Below are positions 36,201 through 47,439 of a stretch of 64,000 nt of DNA, one piece after another. The notes under the pieces were generated by a model, which did no database searches, was not told where the DNA came from, and saw nothing but the letters and a program-made list of their open reading frames with translations. Origin of the DNA: Hoylesella saccharolytica JCM 17484. Lineage in GTDB: Bacteria; Bacteroidota; Bacteroidia; Bacteroidales; Bacteroidaceae. The translations under genes were made by a program, and so were the position numbers. Numbering within the stretch: the stretch's first letter is position 1; every line of letters starts with the position of its first letter. The DNA is taken from positions 1 through 64,000 of the forward strand of contig NZ_BAKN01000015.1 of the NCBI RefSeq assembly GCF_000614205.1. The letters run 5' to 3'.

Positions 36201-36779
36201 CTACTTACCCCACTGTTTGAGTAATTTTCCTGCCGAATCAGCCAGTAGCGTAATGGCTCCCGCCAATATCACTGTGTCTTTAATTACCAATCTTCCGGCA
36301 CCTGACAACAGCGGGAAACCATACTCACCGCTACCTAAATCAGGTACCCAACATTCAGGTGTCGTAATAAGGAAGGATAGCGTTCCAATGGTCATAATGA
36401 TACAAAGCAACTCGCCGAAGATACCGATTTTAGGCGAAAACATACCCAAGAAGACCAAGATACCTATCGACATAATAAGGCATCCCAACCCGTAAGAAAA
36501 CGTATAGGTGCGGTTGCTCTCATGCCATGCACGGTTTTTAAGCACCAGTTCGCCCTCCTTATTCTTATATTCTTTGTACTCTGGAGCTTCTTTAGCATAG
36601 AAGAAACTCATAAACGGACTATTGGCCACAAACGGAACGATACCATCGGCCTCGTAATGAGTAAACTTCAAACCACCAATCCATACGAAAACAATCAGGA
36701 TAGCTACCCTAATAAGGTTTAATCCCACACTCTTCAAATTTGCTGCAAACGTGAGCAGCATAATAATTTTATCTTTCAT
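36201..36779 (-). CDS. DUF417 family (YkgB/RclC-like) inner-membrane protein
   Basis: The 192-residue protein has about four membrane segments and the family block 'LIRVAILIVFVWIGGLKFTHYEADGIVPFVANSPFMSFFY'. In E. coli the family member RclC belongs to the reactive-chlorine response; the molecular function is unknown. An insertion (about residues 63-90, rich in Lys/Glu: 'EAPEYKEYKNKEGELVLKNR') separates the first and later helices. It stands between GH43 and the beta-galactosidase gene. A TATCTTTG box is on the minus strand at 36820-36813. Confidence 0.85.
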   Translation of the reverse strand: MKDKIIMLLTFAANLKSVGLNLIRVAILIVFVWIGGLKFTHYEADGIVPFVANSPFMSFFYAKEAPEYKEYKNKEGELVLKNRAWHESNRTYTFSYGLGCLIMSIGILVFLGMFSPKIGIFGELLCIIMTIGTLSFLITTPECWVPDLGSGEYGFPLLSGAGRLVIKDTVILAGAITLLADSAGKLLKQWGK

Positions 36780-40290
<3,511 letters not shown>

Positions 40291-40315
40291 GTAGACAGCT
40301 CGTAAAACGAATGAT

Positions 40316-40360
40316 AAGGCGCGCCCGAACACCAGGTTTCGGCGCGCCTTTTCGTTTTTT
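40316..40360 (+). terminator. Rho-independent terminator after beta-galactosidase
   Basis: AAGGCGCGCC (40316-40325) pairs with GGCGCGCCTT (40341-40350) and is followed by TTCGTTTTTTTTT. This is a strong terminator 25 bp past the stop. Confidence 0.88.
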
Positions 40361-40525
40361 TTTGCATCGTTACATTTTTCTTAAAATTGACCAATTTCCA
40401 AGTGTCAAAAAAGTGGAAGGTGGTATCAAATGCTTGTAATAGAAGCAAACCAATTACTGTTGGGTTATAAATACGCCACTCTTACGTAGTTATATGAAAT
40501 GCTGATTATCAACGAGTTACATTTG

Positions 40526-40692
40526 TGTTGCTGATTTTTGTGTTCCGAAAAGCATTGTTTTACTCTCCAAAAGCATAGTTTTGGGGTTGTAAAAACTATG
40601 CTTTCTTCCTCCAAAACCTATGCTTTTACACTGCAAAAGCTATTCTTTTGCAACCTCAAAGCATAACTTTTGGTGTCCCAACGCTTATTTTT
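40526..40692. repeat. 22-bp-period array of AT-rich dyads (array B, 6 clear units plus 2 degenerate)
   Basis: Units begin at 40548 (AAAAGCATTGTTTT), 40569 (AAAAGCATAGTTTT), 40591 (AAAAACTATGCTTTC), 40613 (AAAACCTATGCTTTT), 40635 (AAAAGCTATTCTTTT) and 40657 (CAAAGCATAACTTTT). Steps are 21, 22, 22, 22 and 22 bp; the two 14-bp units each lack one base. Degenerate units at 40526 (ending GCTGATTTTTG) and 40679 keep the phase. Unit 40635 is identical to the first unit of array A. Unit 40613 is the exact reverse complement of array A unit 2. Confidence 0.9.
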
Positions 40693-41084
40693 GTCAATAT
40701 AAGCGTAAATATTTTTGCTAGAAGAAACCATCCAATTGTAAAGTAAAACGAAAAACCACGATACCGATTACGATACCTTCAAACAACGAAAATCCATAAA
40801 ATTGACCTATATTTTAAAGGTGAAAGGGAATGTAACAATAAAAAAAGTGTTGCAAAATGGCAAGAAACGCGCATTCAGCTACCAATAAGCCTATCCCGCT
40901 ACCATTATTTTGCATATCGAACTTATATGAATACCAAGTTGAAGGCATCTCTGCCATACTTTCTTACCTCAAATTTCTTATTATCCAGATAAGTAGCTAT
41001 CTTTGTAAAAGAGACAAGCTATACACCGACCTTTAAAACTTTACTGCCTGCGCAGCTATCGACACGCGCTCTATACACCCTTTT

Positions 41085-43067
41085 ATGGATAAACTAAAAT
41101 TTAAAAAGATAATGAAATCAACACTTTTATCACCCCTGTTGGCCTTATCTTTGATGGTAAGCGCTGTCAATGCGCAACACAAACTGACAGTAAACACACA
41201 ACCGGGAACTGCTATTCAGCCTACGATGTACGGCATTTTCTTTGAAGATATCAACTTCGGAGCCGACGGCGGATTGTATGCCGAGATGGTAGAAAACCGT
41301 TCGTTCGAGTTTCCCGACAGACTGATGGGCTGGAATATCTTTGGTAATGTGGAGGTGAAGGACGAAAAGCCCGCCTTTGATCGCAATCCGCATTATGTAA
41401 CATTGCACGATGCAGGGCACAATCAGAAGTTTACCGGACTGGAGAACAAAGGCTTTTTCGGTATGGGCTTAAAGGCGGGAATGAAGTATAATTTCTCTGC
41501 TTTTGCGCGTCTGAACCATTTACAAGGCAAACAAACGAAATTTAGAGTAGAACTCGTTGGCGACGATGATGTGGTAATAGACCGCGCCTCGATAACGATA
41601 ACCAACAACAAATGGAAACGGTATACGGCAACGCTAACCTCGAACAAAACGCTGCAAAAGGGATTGATGCGCATCTTTTTGGAAGGTGCAGAGAGTGTTG
41701 ATATGGATCATATCAGTCTGTTTCCAGCTGACAACTGGCACGGATTGCGCGCCGATTTGGTAAAAGATTTGGAAGATTTGAAGCCCGGAATATTTCGATT
41801 TCCGGGTGGTTGCATCGTTGAAGGAACCGATTTGGAAACACGATATCAATGGAAAAACAGCGTAGGGCCTGCCGAAAACCGACCGCTGAACGAAAATCGC
41901 TGGAACTATACGTTCCCTCATCGCCTCTTTCCCAACTATTATCAAACGTACGGTTTGGGCTTTTACGAGTTCTTTCTGCTATCTGAAAAGATAGGTGCAG
42001 AGCCGCTTCCGGTACTATCTGTAGGGTTAGCTTGTCAGTATCAGAACAATGATGATGACAAAAATGCGCACGTTTGCATAGACGATTTGCAGCCGTATAT
42101 CGACGATGCGCTGGACCTTATTGAGTTTGCCAACGGTAATACGACCACGCGTTGGGGAAAGTTGAGAGCCGAAATGGGGCATCCTGAACCATTCAACCTA
42201 AAACAAATAGGCATTGGAAACGAACAGTGGGGGCCACTATATCCCGAACGATTGGCGAAGTTTGTAGAACAAATTCGCGCCAAATATCCAAAAATGCTTA
42301 TCTGTGGGTCGTCGGGTCCACAGGCTGAAGGCAAAGAGTTCGATTATGGTTGGGAACAGATGCGCCGTTTGAAAGTAGACCTCGTAGATGAGCATTATTA
42401 TCGTTCGCCCGAATGGTTCTTTAAGAATGCAGGGCGTTACGACAACTACAACCGCAAAGGACCTAAAGTTTTTGCAGGCGAATACGCCAGTCATGTAAAG
42501 GGGTTGGATGCCCAATCCACCGTAGCAATGAACAATTTTGAGGCTGCTTTGTCAGAAGCCGCTTTCATGACCGGTTTGGAACGCAATGCCGATGTGGTGC
42601 ATCAGGCTACATACGCACCACTTTTCGCCCATGTGGAGGGCTGGCAATGGCGTCCGGACCTTATCTGGTTTGATAACTTACAAAGTGTTCGAACGGTCAA
42701 CTGGTATGTGCAGATGCTCTATGCCCATAACGCAGGAACCAACGTTCTTACATTAACCGAGAACGGAAAACCCGTTGCAGGAGAAGAAGGATTGTATGCC
42801 AGTGCAGTGTACGACAAGAATACAAAAAGTTATATCGTTAAAATAGTAAACGCAGCGGATTCAGACAAAGAGATAATGCTTACGTTTAAGGGCATCAAGA
42901 GTTTAAAGGCAGGCAAGCTGACAACGTTGCATTCGACTGATAAACGGGCAACAAACTCGCTCGAAAATCCGATGAACGTAATACCGCAAACCGTCAATAT
43001 ATCGACCAACGGGAATATTTTAAGCACGAAAGTTCCGGCACAAACCTTCGCTGTATATAGATTTTAA
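41085..43067 (+). CDS. GH51 alpha-L-arabinofuranosidase, exported
   Basis: The 660-residue protein has a signal peptide (ending VSAVNAQ near residue 31; a start at the second Met, 41115, would also fit). It has an N-terminal carbohydrate-binding-like region (about 60-215), then a (beta/alpha)8 barrel with acid/base E380 ('GIGNEQWGPL') and nucleophile E466 ('VFAGEYASH'), and a C-terminal beta-sandwich. GH51 releases alpha-L-arabinofuranose from arabinan and arabinoxylan side chains. It lies 2 bp before ogt, so both are co-transcribed. With the GH43 and GH2 enzymes it forms a loose arabinan/arabinogalactan-degrading group, though no SusCD pair is directly linked to it. Confidence 0.9.
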   Translation: MDKLKFKKIMKSTLLSPLLALSLMVSAVNAQHKLTVNTQPGTAIQPTMYGIFFEDINFGADGGLYAEMVENRSFEFPDRLMGWNIFGNVEVKDEKPAFDRNPHYVTLHDAGHNQKFTGLENKGFFGMGLKAGMKYNFSAFARLNHLQGKQTKFRVELVGDDDVVIDRASITITNNKWKRYTATLTSNKTLQKGLMRIFLEGAESVDMDHISLFPADNWHGLRADLVKDLEDLKPGIFRFPGGCIVEGTDLETRYQWKNSVGPAENRPLNENRWNYTFPHRLFPNYYQTYGLGFYEFFLLSEKIGAEPLPVLSVGLACQYQNNDDDKNAHVCIDDLQPYIDDALDLIEFANGNTTTRWGKLRAEMGHPEPFNLKQIGIGNEQWGPLYPERLAKFVEQIRAKYPKMLICGSSGPQAEGKEFDYGWEQMRRLKVDLVDEHYYRSPEWFFKNAGRYDNYNRKGPKVFAGEYASHVKGLDAQSTVAMNNFEAALSEAAFMTGLERNADVVHQATYAPLFAHVEGWQWRPDLIWFDNLQSVRTVNWYVQMLYAHNAGTNVLTLTENGKPVAGEEGLYASAVYDKNTKSYIVKIVNAADSDKEIMLTFKGIKSLKAGKLTTLHSTDKRATNSLENPMNVIPQTVNISTNGNILSTKVPAQTFAVYRF

Positions 43068-43069
43068 GG

Positions 43070-43654
43070 ATGTTGTACACTGATATCATTTCCTCACCCG
43101 TAGGCAATTTACACCTTGTCAGTAACGGTTCGGTTCTTACCCACTTGTGGTTGGAGGGTCAGAAATATGTTGCTAAGATAGCTAATGATGATAAACGAGA
43201 GCATGGACAGCCCGTTTTAGAGACCCAAAAGCCAATTTGGGAGAACCAACTACCCATCTTTGTGCAAGCGCGCGAATGGCTTCAACGTTATTTTGCGGGT
43301 GAAAATCCTGGCGTTTTGCCGCCACTTAGTCCGCAAGGAACGGATTTTCAACAGGCAGTGTGGCGCCTTTTGCAGCAAATTCCTTATGGCACGACCACCA
43401 CTTATTCGGCATTGGCTCGCCAATTGGCGCGTCAGCGGGGTATGAAAACCATCTCGGCACAGGCCGTAGGTGGAGCCATAGGACGCAATCCACTCTGCAT
43501 CCTCATTCCCTGTCACCGGGTAGTGGGTGCCAATGGTAGTTTGACGGGATATGTTGGAGGCATCGAACGAAAACGTCAACTGCTTGAAATAGAACACATA
43601 GACCTCTCTCCTTTTTTCGTTCCAAAGGATTCTACCGCCCCATCAACGACTTAA
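43070..43654 (+). CDS. ogt: Methylated-DNA--protein-cysteine S-methyltransferase
   Basis: The 194-residue protein has the acceptor Cys148 in 'CILIPCHRVVGANGSLTGYVGG' and the helix-turn-helix part 'TDFQQAVWRLLQQIPYGTTTTYSALARQLA'. It repairs O6-alkylguanine by transferring the alkyl group to itself. The 'MKTISAQAVGGAIGRNPL' block is typical of Ogt. It is coupled to the GH51 gene (2-bp gap), an odd functional pairing that is probably accidental. Confidence 0.93.
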   Translation: MLYTDIISSPVGNLHLVSNGSVLTHLWLEGQKYVAKIANDDKREHGQPVLETQKPIWENQLPIFVQAREWLQRYFAGENPGVLPPLSPQGTDFQQAVWRLLQQIPYGTTTTYSALARQLARQRGMKTISAQAVGGAIGRNPLCILIPCHRVVGANGSLTGYVGGIERKRQLLEIEHIDLSPFFVPKDSTAPSTT

Positions 43655-43664
43655 AAAACACAAA

Positions 43665-43717
43665 ACGCCCACCGTTCGATGTACATTCTATCAAATTTTG
43701 CCATCATAACGGTGGGC
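43665..43717. terminator. Bidirectional hairpin between ogt and the deaminase gene
   Basis: CGCCCACCGTT (43665-43675) pairs perfectly with AACGGTGGGCG (43707-43717) around a 31-nt loop, between two convergent genes. T-tails are weak on both strands, so it is called a terminator mainly by position. Confidence 0.55.
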
Positions 43718-43782
43718 GAAATAACCTAAAATTATCAGTTGACTACCAAACGATAACCGTTTCGGAATTTGGAAATAGATCT

Positions 43783-44250
43783 CTAATACTCCGTCTTTTC
43801 GTCATTTTGCTGCCACATCTCAAAAGCCTTTCGGGCTTCGTCGGGCAACAATAGCTGCATTTTTTTATGTCGCTCGTCAGGCTTTAGCGCAATTTCTCGG
43901 TAAATAAAATCGTCGTCGAAACCGATGCGGGCAGCATCCTTGCGGTCGTTGGCATAATAAATGGTATCAAGATGAGCCCAATAGATGGCGCCAAGACACA
44001 TCGGACAAGGTTCGCACGAGGTAAAAATATCGCAACCCGAAAGATCAAACGTGCCCAGTTTCCGGCTCGCCAGCCTGATAGCATTTACTTCCGCATGCGC
44101 CGTAGGATCGTGGTCGAGTGTTACGCTGTTAGATGCTTCGGCTACGATTTCACCGTTTCGGGCTATCACTGCACCAAAAGGGCCTCCACCTGCCAACACG
44201 CTTTGTTCGCTCAGCGCAATAGCCCTGCACATCAATTCTTCTTTATTCAT
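43783..44250 (-). CDS. Nucleoside/guanine deaminase (CDA superfamily)
   Basis: The 155-residue protein has the zinc-binding and catalytic motif 'HAEVNAIR' (H52, E54) and 'SCEPCPMCLGAIYWA' (C82, C85). Length and the ending 'MWQQNDEKTEY' resemble B. subtilis-type guanine deaminase (GuaD), which converts guanine to xanthine. The TadA tRNA deaminase family shares the motifs, but the 'AGGGPFGAVIARNGEIVAEASN' start and 'ANDRKDAARIGFDDDFIYREI' region favour GuaD. It is monocistronic with its own promoter. Confidence 0.85.
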   Translation of the reverse strand: MNKEELMCRAIALSEQSVLAGGGPFGAVIARNGEIVAEASNSVTLDHDPTAHAEVNAIRLASRKLGTFDLSGCDIFTSCEPCPMCLGAIYWAHLDTIYYANDRKDAARIGFDDDFIYREIALKPDERHKKMQLLLPDEARKAFEMWQQNDEKTEY

Positions 44251-44599
44251 ATTTTATTCTTGTTGTATAATATCGATTCATCGTCATTATAATTACACTT
44301 TGTAGCGTTGCAATTCGCGTAAATGTGGGTATACTGATCTTTTATCGCAGCCAGTTTCTTTTCCAAAGTTCTGCAAATTTACGGCAAAAGCAACAGAAAA
44401 CAAAACACCGCAAAGCAGCGAAGCAACTACTGATAGTCCTACTCTCTTGACGGATAAGCCGACAGCGATAAAATAAACCGCTACGCATTTTTTATGAACT
44501 GATGGCAAACGCGCAACTCATAAAATTATTTTATGAACTATTGACAACACAAACATGAAGTCTGCCCAATAAATTACTTACTGACAACGACAGTAAAAT
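44251..44599. other. Intergenic region upstream of the deaminase gene
   Basis: It contains the deaminase promoter at 44374-44405 and a leader of about 115 nt. A 71-codon minus-strand open frame (44293-44508) covers the promoter and is not regarded as a gene. Nothing else was recognised. Confidence 0.55.
44374..44405 (-). promoter_or_regulatory. Promoter for the deaminase gene
   Basis: On the minus strand TTTTG (44405-44401), a 19-nt gap and TAAATTTG (44381-44374) match the Bacteroidetes consensus. Confidence 0.7.
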
Positions 44600-44630
44600 A
44601 AAGAAGCCGGACTGATAGCCCGGCTTCTTT
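44600..44630. terminator. Terminator after the rubredoxin gene
   Basis: AAAGAAGCCGG (44600-44610) pairs with CCGGCTTCTTT (44620-44630) around a 9-nt loop, 24 bp past the rubredoxin stop on the minus strand. T-rich sequence follows on both strands. Confidence 0.82.
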
Positions 44631-44653
44631 ATTTTTGATTATATCTTCTTCAA

Positions 44654-44818
44654 TTACTCTTCTACAACCGAAAAGTCGTCTTTGCCAACACCGCAAATGG
44701 GGCATACCCAATCATCGGGAATATCTTCAAATGCCGTGCCTGGAGCAATTCCACCATCCGGATCGCCTACTGCGGGGTCGTAAATATATCCGCAGGTTTC
44801 GCATAAATACTTCTTCAT
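44654..44818 (-). CDS. Rubredoxin
   Basis: The 54-residue protein has two CxxCG iron-binding knuckles: '[20 protein letters not shown]' (C6, C9) and '[15 protein letters not shown]' (C39, C42). This is the standard one-iron rubredoxin of anaerobes, used as an electron carrier, often for superoxide or peroxide reduction. It was found by reading the minus strand between the GT9 gene and the terminator. It lies 44 bp downstream of the GT9 gene and may share its transcript. Confidence 0.95.
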   Translation of the reverse strand: MKKYLCETCGYIYDPAVGDPDGGIAPGTAFEDIPDDWVCPICGVGKDDFSVVEE

Positions 44819-44862
44819 AATTCTTTATTTTTAAAGTGTTAATAATTAAATGTAATCAACTT

Positions 44863-45915
44863 TTATTTCTTGTTCAATACTTGTTCTACCTTATTGAATA
44901 TCAATTTGGGTGAAAGATTCTTCATACAAGCCATATCACCACGATAACAGGGTTTGTTTCCGAAGATACTGCAAGGACGGCAGGCAATGTCAGTTTGCAC
45001 AATATTATCGAGGGACTGGTTCCAACCCATAAAGCCTGCAAAGGGATGCGTTGCGCCCCAAATACTTACAACGGGTGTAGCTGTAAGCGAAGCCAAGTGC
45101 ATATTGGCACTGTCCATGCTGAGCATCACGTCGAGATGACTCATTAATATCAGCTCTTCTTCGAGCGTTCGGAGGGTGACCGATGCGTTGATGCATTGGG
45201 GATGCCTGCTTACGATACTATTGATGGGTTGCTCTTCATTCTCGCCTTTTCCAAAAAAGAACACTCTGCAAGAAGGATACTTCCCAATCAGCATTGTTAC
45301 CACGTGCTCCATTTGGTCTATCGGGTATACCTTTTGGGGATGGGCTGCAAAGGGAGCAATGCCTATCCACTGTTGTTCCGGTTTCTTTTCACCTATCGTT
45401 GAGGGTAATAAGTGTAAGTCTCCGCCATCGGTAGAGAAGAGCGAACGAAAGTTTAGCGCCACCGGGTAGCCTAGTTTCTTGAATACATCAGCATAATTCT
45501 GAAAAGCGGTGGGCATCTGCACAAGCCTTTTATTTGTTCTTGCCACGAGTTTTTTTCGGTCTGCTCGATGCTTGTCTATATGTGCCACACGATAGTTGCA
45601 CAAATTAAATAGCAGTCTTAAGTAGCGCGAACGCAACACATTATGCAAGTCGGCTACTGCCGTAATATTTTGGGCAACGATGCGTTTATACAACTTGTTC
45701 AGTCCTTTTATGCCATGATATTCGCCTTTAATATCAGCGTCCATAAAACTTACATTGGGCGCAATATTTTCAAAGAACACGCGAGCAAAAGGCCTACTTA
45801 AAAATGTGATACGTATATGGGGGTATTGCGTAGCCAATGCATGCACCACAGGAACTGTCATAGCAATATCTCCCATTGCTGAAAAGCGGATAATCAGGAT
45901 ATGTTCGGTTTTCAC
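44863..45915 (-). CDS. Glycosyltransferase family 9 (heptosyltransferase-like)
   Basis: The 350-residue protein opens with 'HILIIRFSAMGDIAMTVPVVHAL', the GT9 start. It has 'WIGIAPFAAHPQKVYP' (ADP-sugar site region), 'DVMLSMDSANMHLASLTATPVVSIWGATHP' and 'CRPCSIFGNKPCYRGDMACM'. GT9 enzymes such as WaaC/WaaF add heptose or related sugars to the LPS core in the cytoplasm. The sugar used here is unknown. It lies 32 bp downstream of the DUF4254 gene, a frequent partner in Bacteroidetes, which suggests a joint role in LPS core assembly. Confidence 0.88.
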   Translation of the reverse strand: MKTEHILIIRFSAMGDIAMTVPVVHALATQYPHIRITFLSRPFARVFFENIAPNVSFMDADIKGEYHGIKGLNKLYKRIVAQNITAVADLHNVLRSRYLRLLFNLCNYRVAHIDKHRADRKKLVARTNKRLVQMPTAFQNYADVFKKLGYPVALNFRSLFSTDGGDLHLLPSTIGEKKPEQQWIGIAPFAAHPQKVYPIDQMEHVVTMLIGKYPSCRVFFFGKGENEEQPINSIVSRHPQCINASVTLRTLEEELILMSHLDVMLSMDSANMHLASLTATPVVSIWGATHPFAGFMGWNQSLDNIVQTDIACRPCSIFGNKPCYRGDMACMKNLSPKLIFNKVEQVLNKK

Positions 45916-45947
45916 TCTTGAGATATGTCGAGGCGTTACACCCGTGC

Positions 45948-46559
45948 TTACTTCTTGTTTTTGCTGTAAAGCACAGGGTTGGTAGAGGGGTCGTTATACA
46001 TTTTCATCTGCCTGTACACCTTCATATATTTCTTTCCTTCTTCAATATCGTTGAGCAGTTGGTCAATAGCTGTGCTCAAATCTGTCTGTTGTTCAAGTAG
46101 AACATGCAGCTTGTTGACACATTTGCTGTGGTGTTCGGCGTCTACATCTGTGCGGTCTACCTGTTCCTGCATGTGATAAATCTTCAATGCGAGGATAGAA
46201 AGCCGATCAATGGCCCATGCCGGACTCTCGGTGTTTATCGTAGCATCGGACTGAATGGCTACGTCATTGTACTTTTGTCGAAAGTAACTATCAATTTGTT
46301 CCACCAAGTCGGTACGGTCCTGATTCGACCTATCGATTCGTCGTTTCAAGCTTAATGCTTCAACGGGATCAATGTGTGGGTCGCGTATAATATCTTCAAA
46401 ATGCCACTGAACAGTGTCTATCCAGCATTTCAGATAAAGGCGGTTTTCTATCGAATCCCTTTTATAGGGGTTGTTAATAGGCGTATCAATATTATTCGTT
46501 ATATGATAATCTCTTATCGCCTGATTGAAAATTTCGTTACAAAGTTTAGTAAAAGACAT
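45948..46559 (-). CDS. DUF4254 domain protein
   Basis: The 203-residue, mostly helical cytoplasmic protein begins 'MSFTKLCNEIFNQAIRDYHI' and contains 'NLYxLxCWIDTVQWHFEDIIRDP'-like and 'LKRRIDRSNQDRTDLVEQID' segments, as in DUF4254. It has no signal peptide or membrane segment. Biochemical function is unknown. Its fixed association with GT9 glycosyltransferases suggests support of surface-glycan synthesis. A promoter lies at 46662-46692 on the minus strand. Confidence 0.8.
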   Translation of the reverse strand: MSFTKLCNEIFNQAIRDYHITNNIDTPINNPYKRDSIENRLYLKCWIDTVQWHFEDIIRDPHIDPVEALSLKRRIDRSNQDRTDLVEQIDSYFRQKYNDVAIQSDATINTESPAWAIDRLSILALKIYHMQEQVDRTDVDAEHHSKCVNKLHVLLEQQTDLSTAIDQLLNDIEEGKKYMKVYRQMKMYNDPSTNPVLYSKNKK

Positions 46560-46661
46560 AGTTTTTGTATTTTCTTTGTTTTGTCAAGATAATGCAAATG
46601 TGCAAAAAGCGAGTTTACTTTCTTTTTACTAATAGCAGTTATCAGCATCTATCTTTTTATG

Positions 46662-46692
46662 CAAAGATATACCTTTTATTTAAAACGTACAA
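46662..46692 (-). promoter_or_regulatory. Promoter for DUF4254-GT9-rubredoxin
   Basis: On the minus strand TTG (46692-46690), a 20-nt gap and TATCTTTG (46669-46662) match the Bacteroidetes consensus, about 100 bp before the DUF4254 start. Confidence 0.68.
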
Positions 46693-47065
46693 CGAATAAT
46701 AATTAATATTTTCTTTGTTCGAATAGACGCTATCTATTATTTCAACAATATTAAGGTCTTTACTAATATGCTCTTGTTTCCGAGCATTTTAGAGTAATGC
46801 TTAAAGGTACGGAAATCAAAAATAAGAGCTCCATTTCTTTGTCACCCCTTATGGAAATTTCATTTACATCGTTTACTTACAAATCGTAAGTTTTCGCGTT
46901 GTCAAGAAATCGGAAGCAACCTCGCGAGAGTGCCAACGAAATTGTTCAACCGGTTTTCAGCTCGTAAAAACGCCGGGATTTTACGGTTTTGTATATCTCT
47001 GATTATTAGCCCTTTGTACGTTTATGGGTAGGTTTTACTTACTTCTCACCCTTCTGAAACGCCCT

Positions 47066-47190
47066 AAAACCGTGTTTTTCGGGGCGTAAAAACATAGGTT
47101 TTAGCGCGTAAAAGATAATGTTTTGCATGCTAAAAGTATAGCTTTTGCCACTCAAAACCTATGCTTTTGGATTTTCAAAGCTGATTTTTG
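47066..47190. repeat. 22-bp-period array of AT-rich dyads (array C, 6 units)
   Basis: Units start at 47066 (AAAACCGTGTTTTT), 47088 (AAAAACATAGGTTTT), 47110 (AAAAGATAATGTTTT), 47132 (AAAAGTATAGCTTTT), 47154 (AAAACCTATGCTTTT) and 47176 (CAAAGCTGATTTTTG). Every step is exactly 22 bp. Spacers include GCATGCT and GCCACTC. Unit 47154 is identical to array B unit 40613. Unit 47176 shares GCTGATTTTTG with the degenerate unit at 40526. Confidence 0.9.
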
Positions 47191-47300
47191 ACCAAATAAA
47201 CGAAAGTTTTTCTCTATTTGAAGAAAGTGGTTTGTAACGAAAAAAGAAAATTGAAAGTGTTCTCAAACGTTAAAAAAGTAACAAATTGTAAGCAAGTTAC

Positions 47301-47360
47301 AAGGTAAAAAAGTGAAAAGATGAAAGGGAGATGAGAGGGGGTTACTTACAACGAAATCAG
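47301..47360 (+). repeat. Dispersed leader element, copy 3
   Basis: The block AAGGTAAAAAAGTGAAAAG resembles 21167-21185. The following GAGAGGGGGTTACTTACAAC matches the GAGAGGGAATTACCTATAAC of copy 2. It lies about 80 bp upstream of the FAS1 lipoprotein gene. Aligned by eye. Confidence 0.5.
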
Positions 47361-47439
47361 ATTAATTACAAACAAAATTTTCATTTTTTGCGGAAATGTA
47401 ATAGAGTGTTCGTACTATAAATAGAAACATGTATGTTTT

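Larger units (their letters stand above)
40291..41084. other. 794-bp intergenic region with terminator and array B
   Basis: It holds the terminator at 40316-40360, array B (40526-40692), a CGCTTAT/ATAAGCG dyad just after it, a purine-rich 'AAAGGTGAAAGGGAATG' at about 40818, and a TATCTTTG -7 box (40998-41005) for the GH51 gene. No gene is supported. Confidence 0.65.
46560..47439. other. 880-bp divergent intergenic region with array C
   Basis: It holds the DUF4254 promoter (46662-46692, minus), a GTAAAA/TTTTAC dyad near 46967-46985, array C (47066-47190) and a leader-type block (47301-47360) before the FAS1-SusCD operon. No gene is supported. No clean TAnnTTTG box was seen near 47440, so the big operon may use a regulated or extracytoplasmic-sigma promoter. 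Confidence 0.6.

Noticed and set aside
44293..44508. 71-codon minus-strand open frame upstream of the deaminase gene
   Set aside because: It covers a clear TTTTG-N19-TAAATTTG promoter, shows no family features and has composition unlike neighbouring genes.
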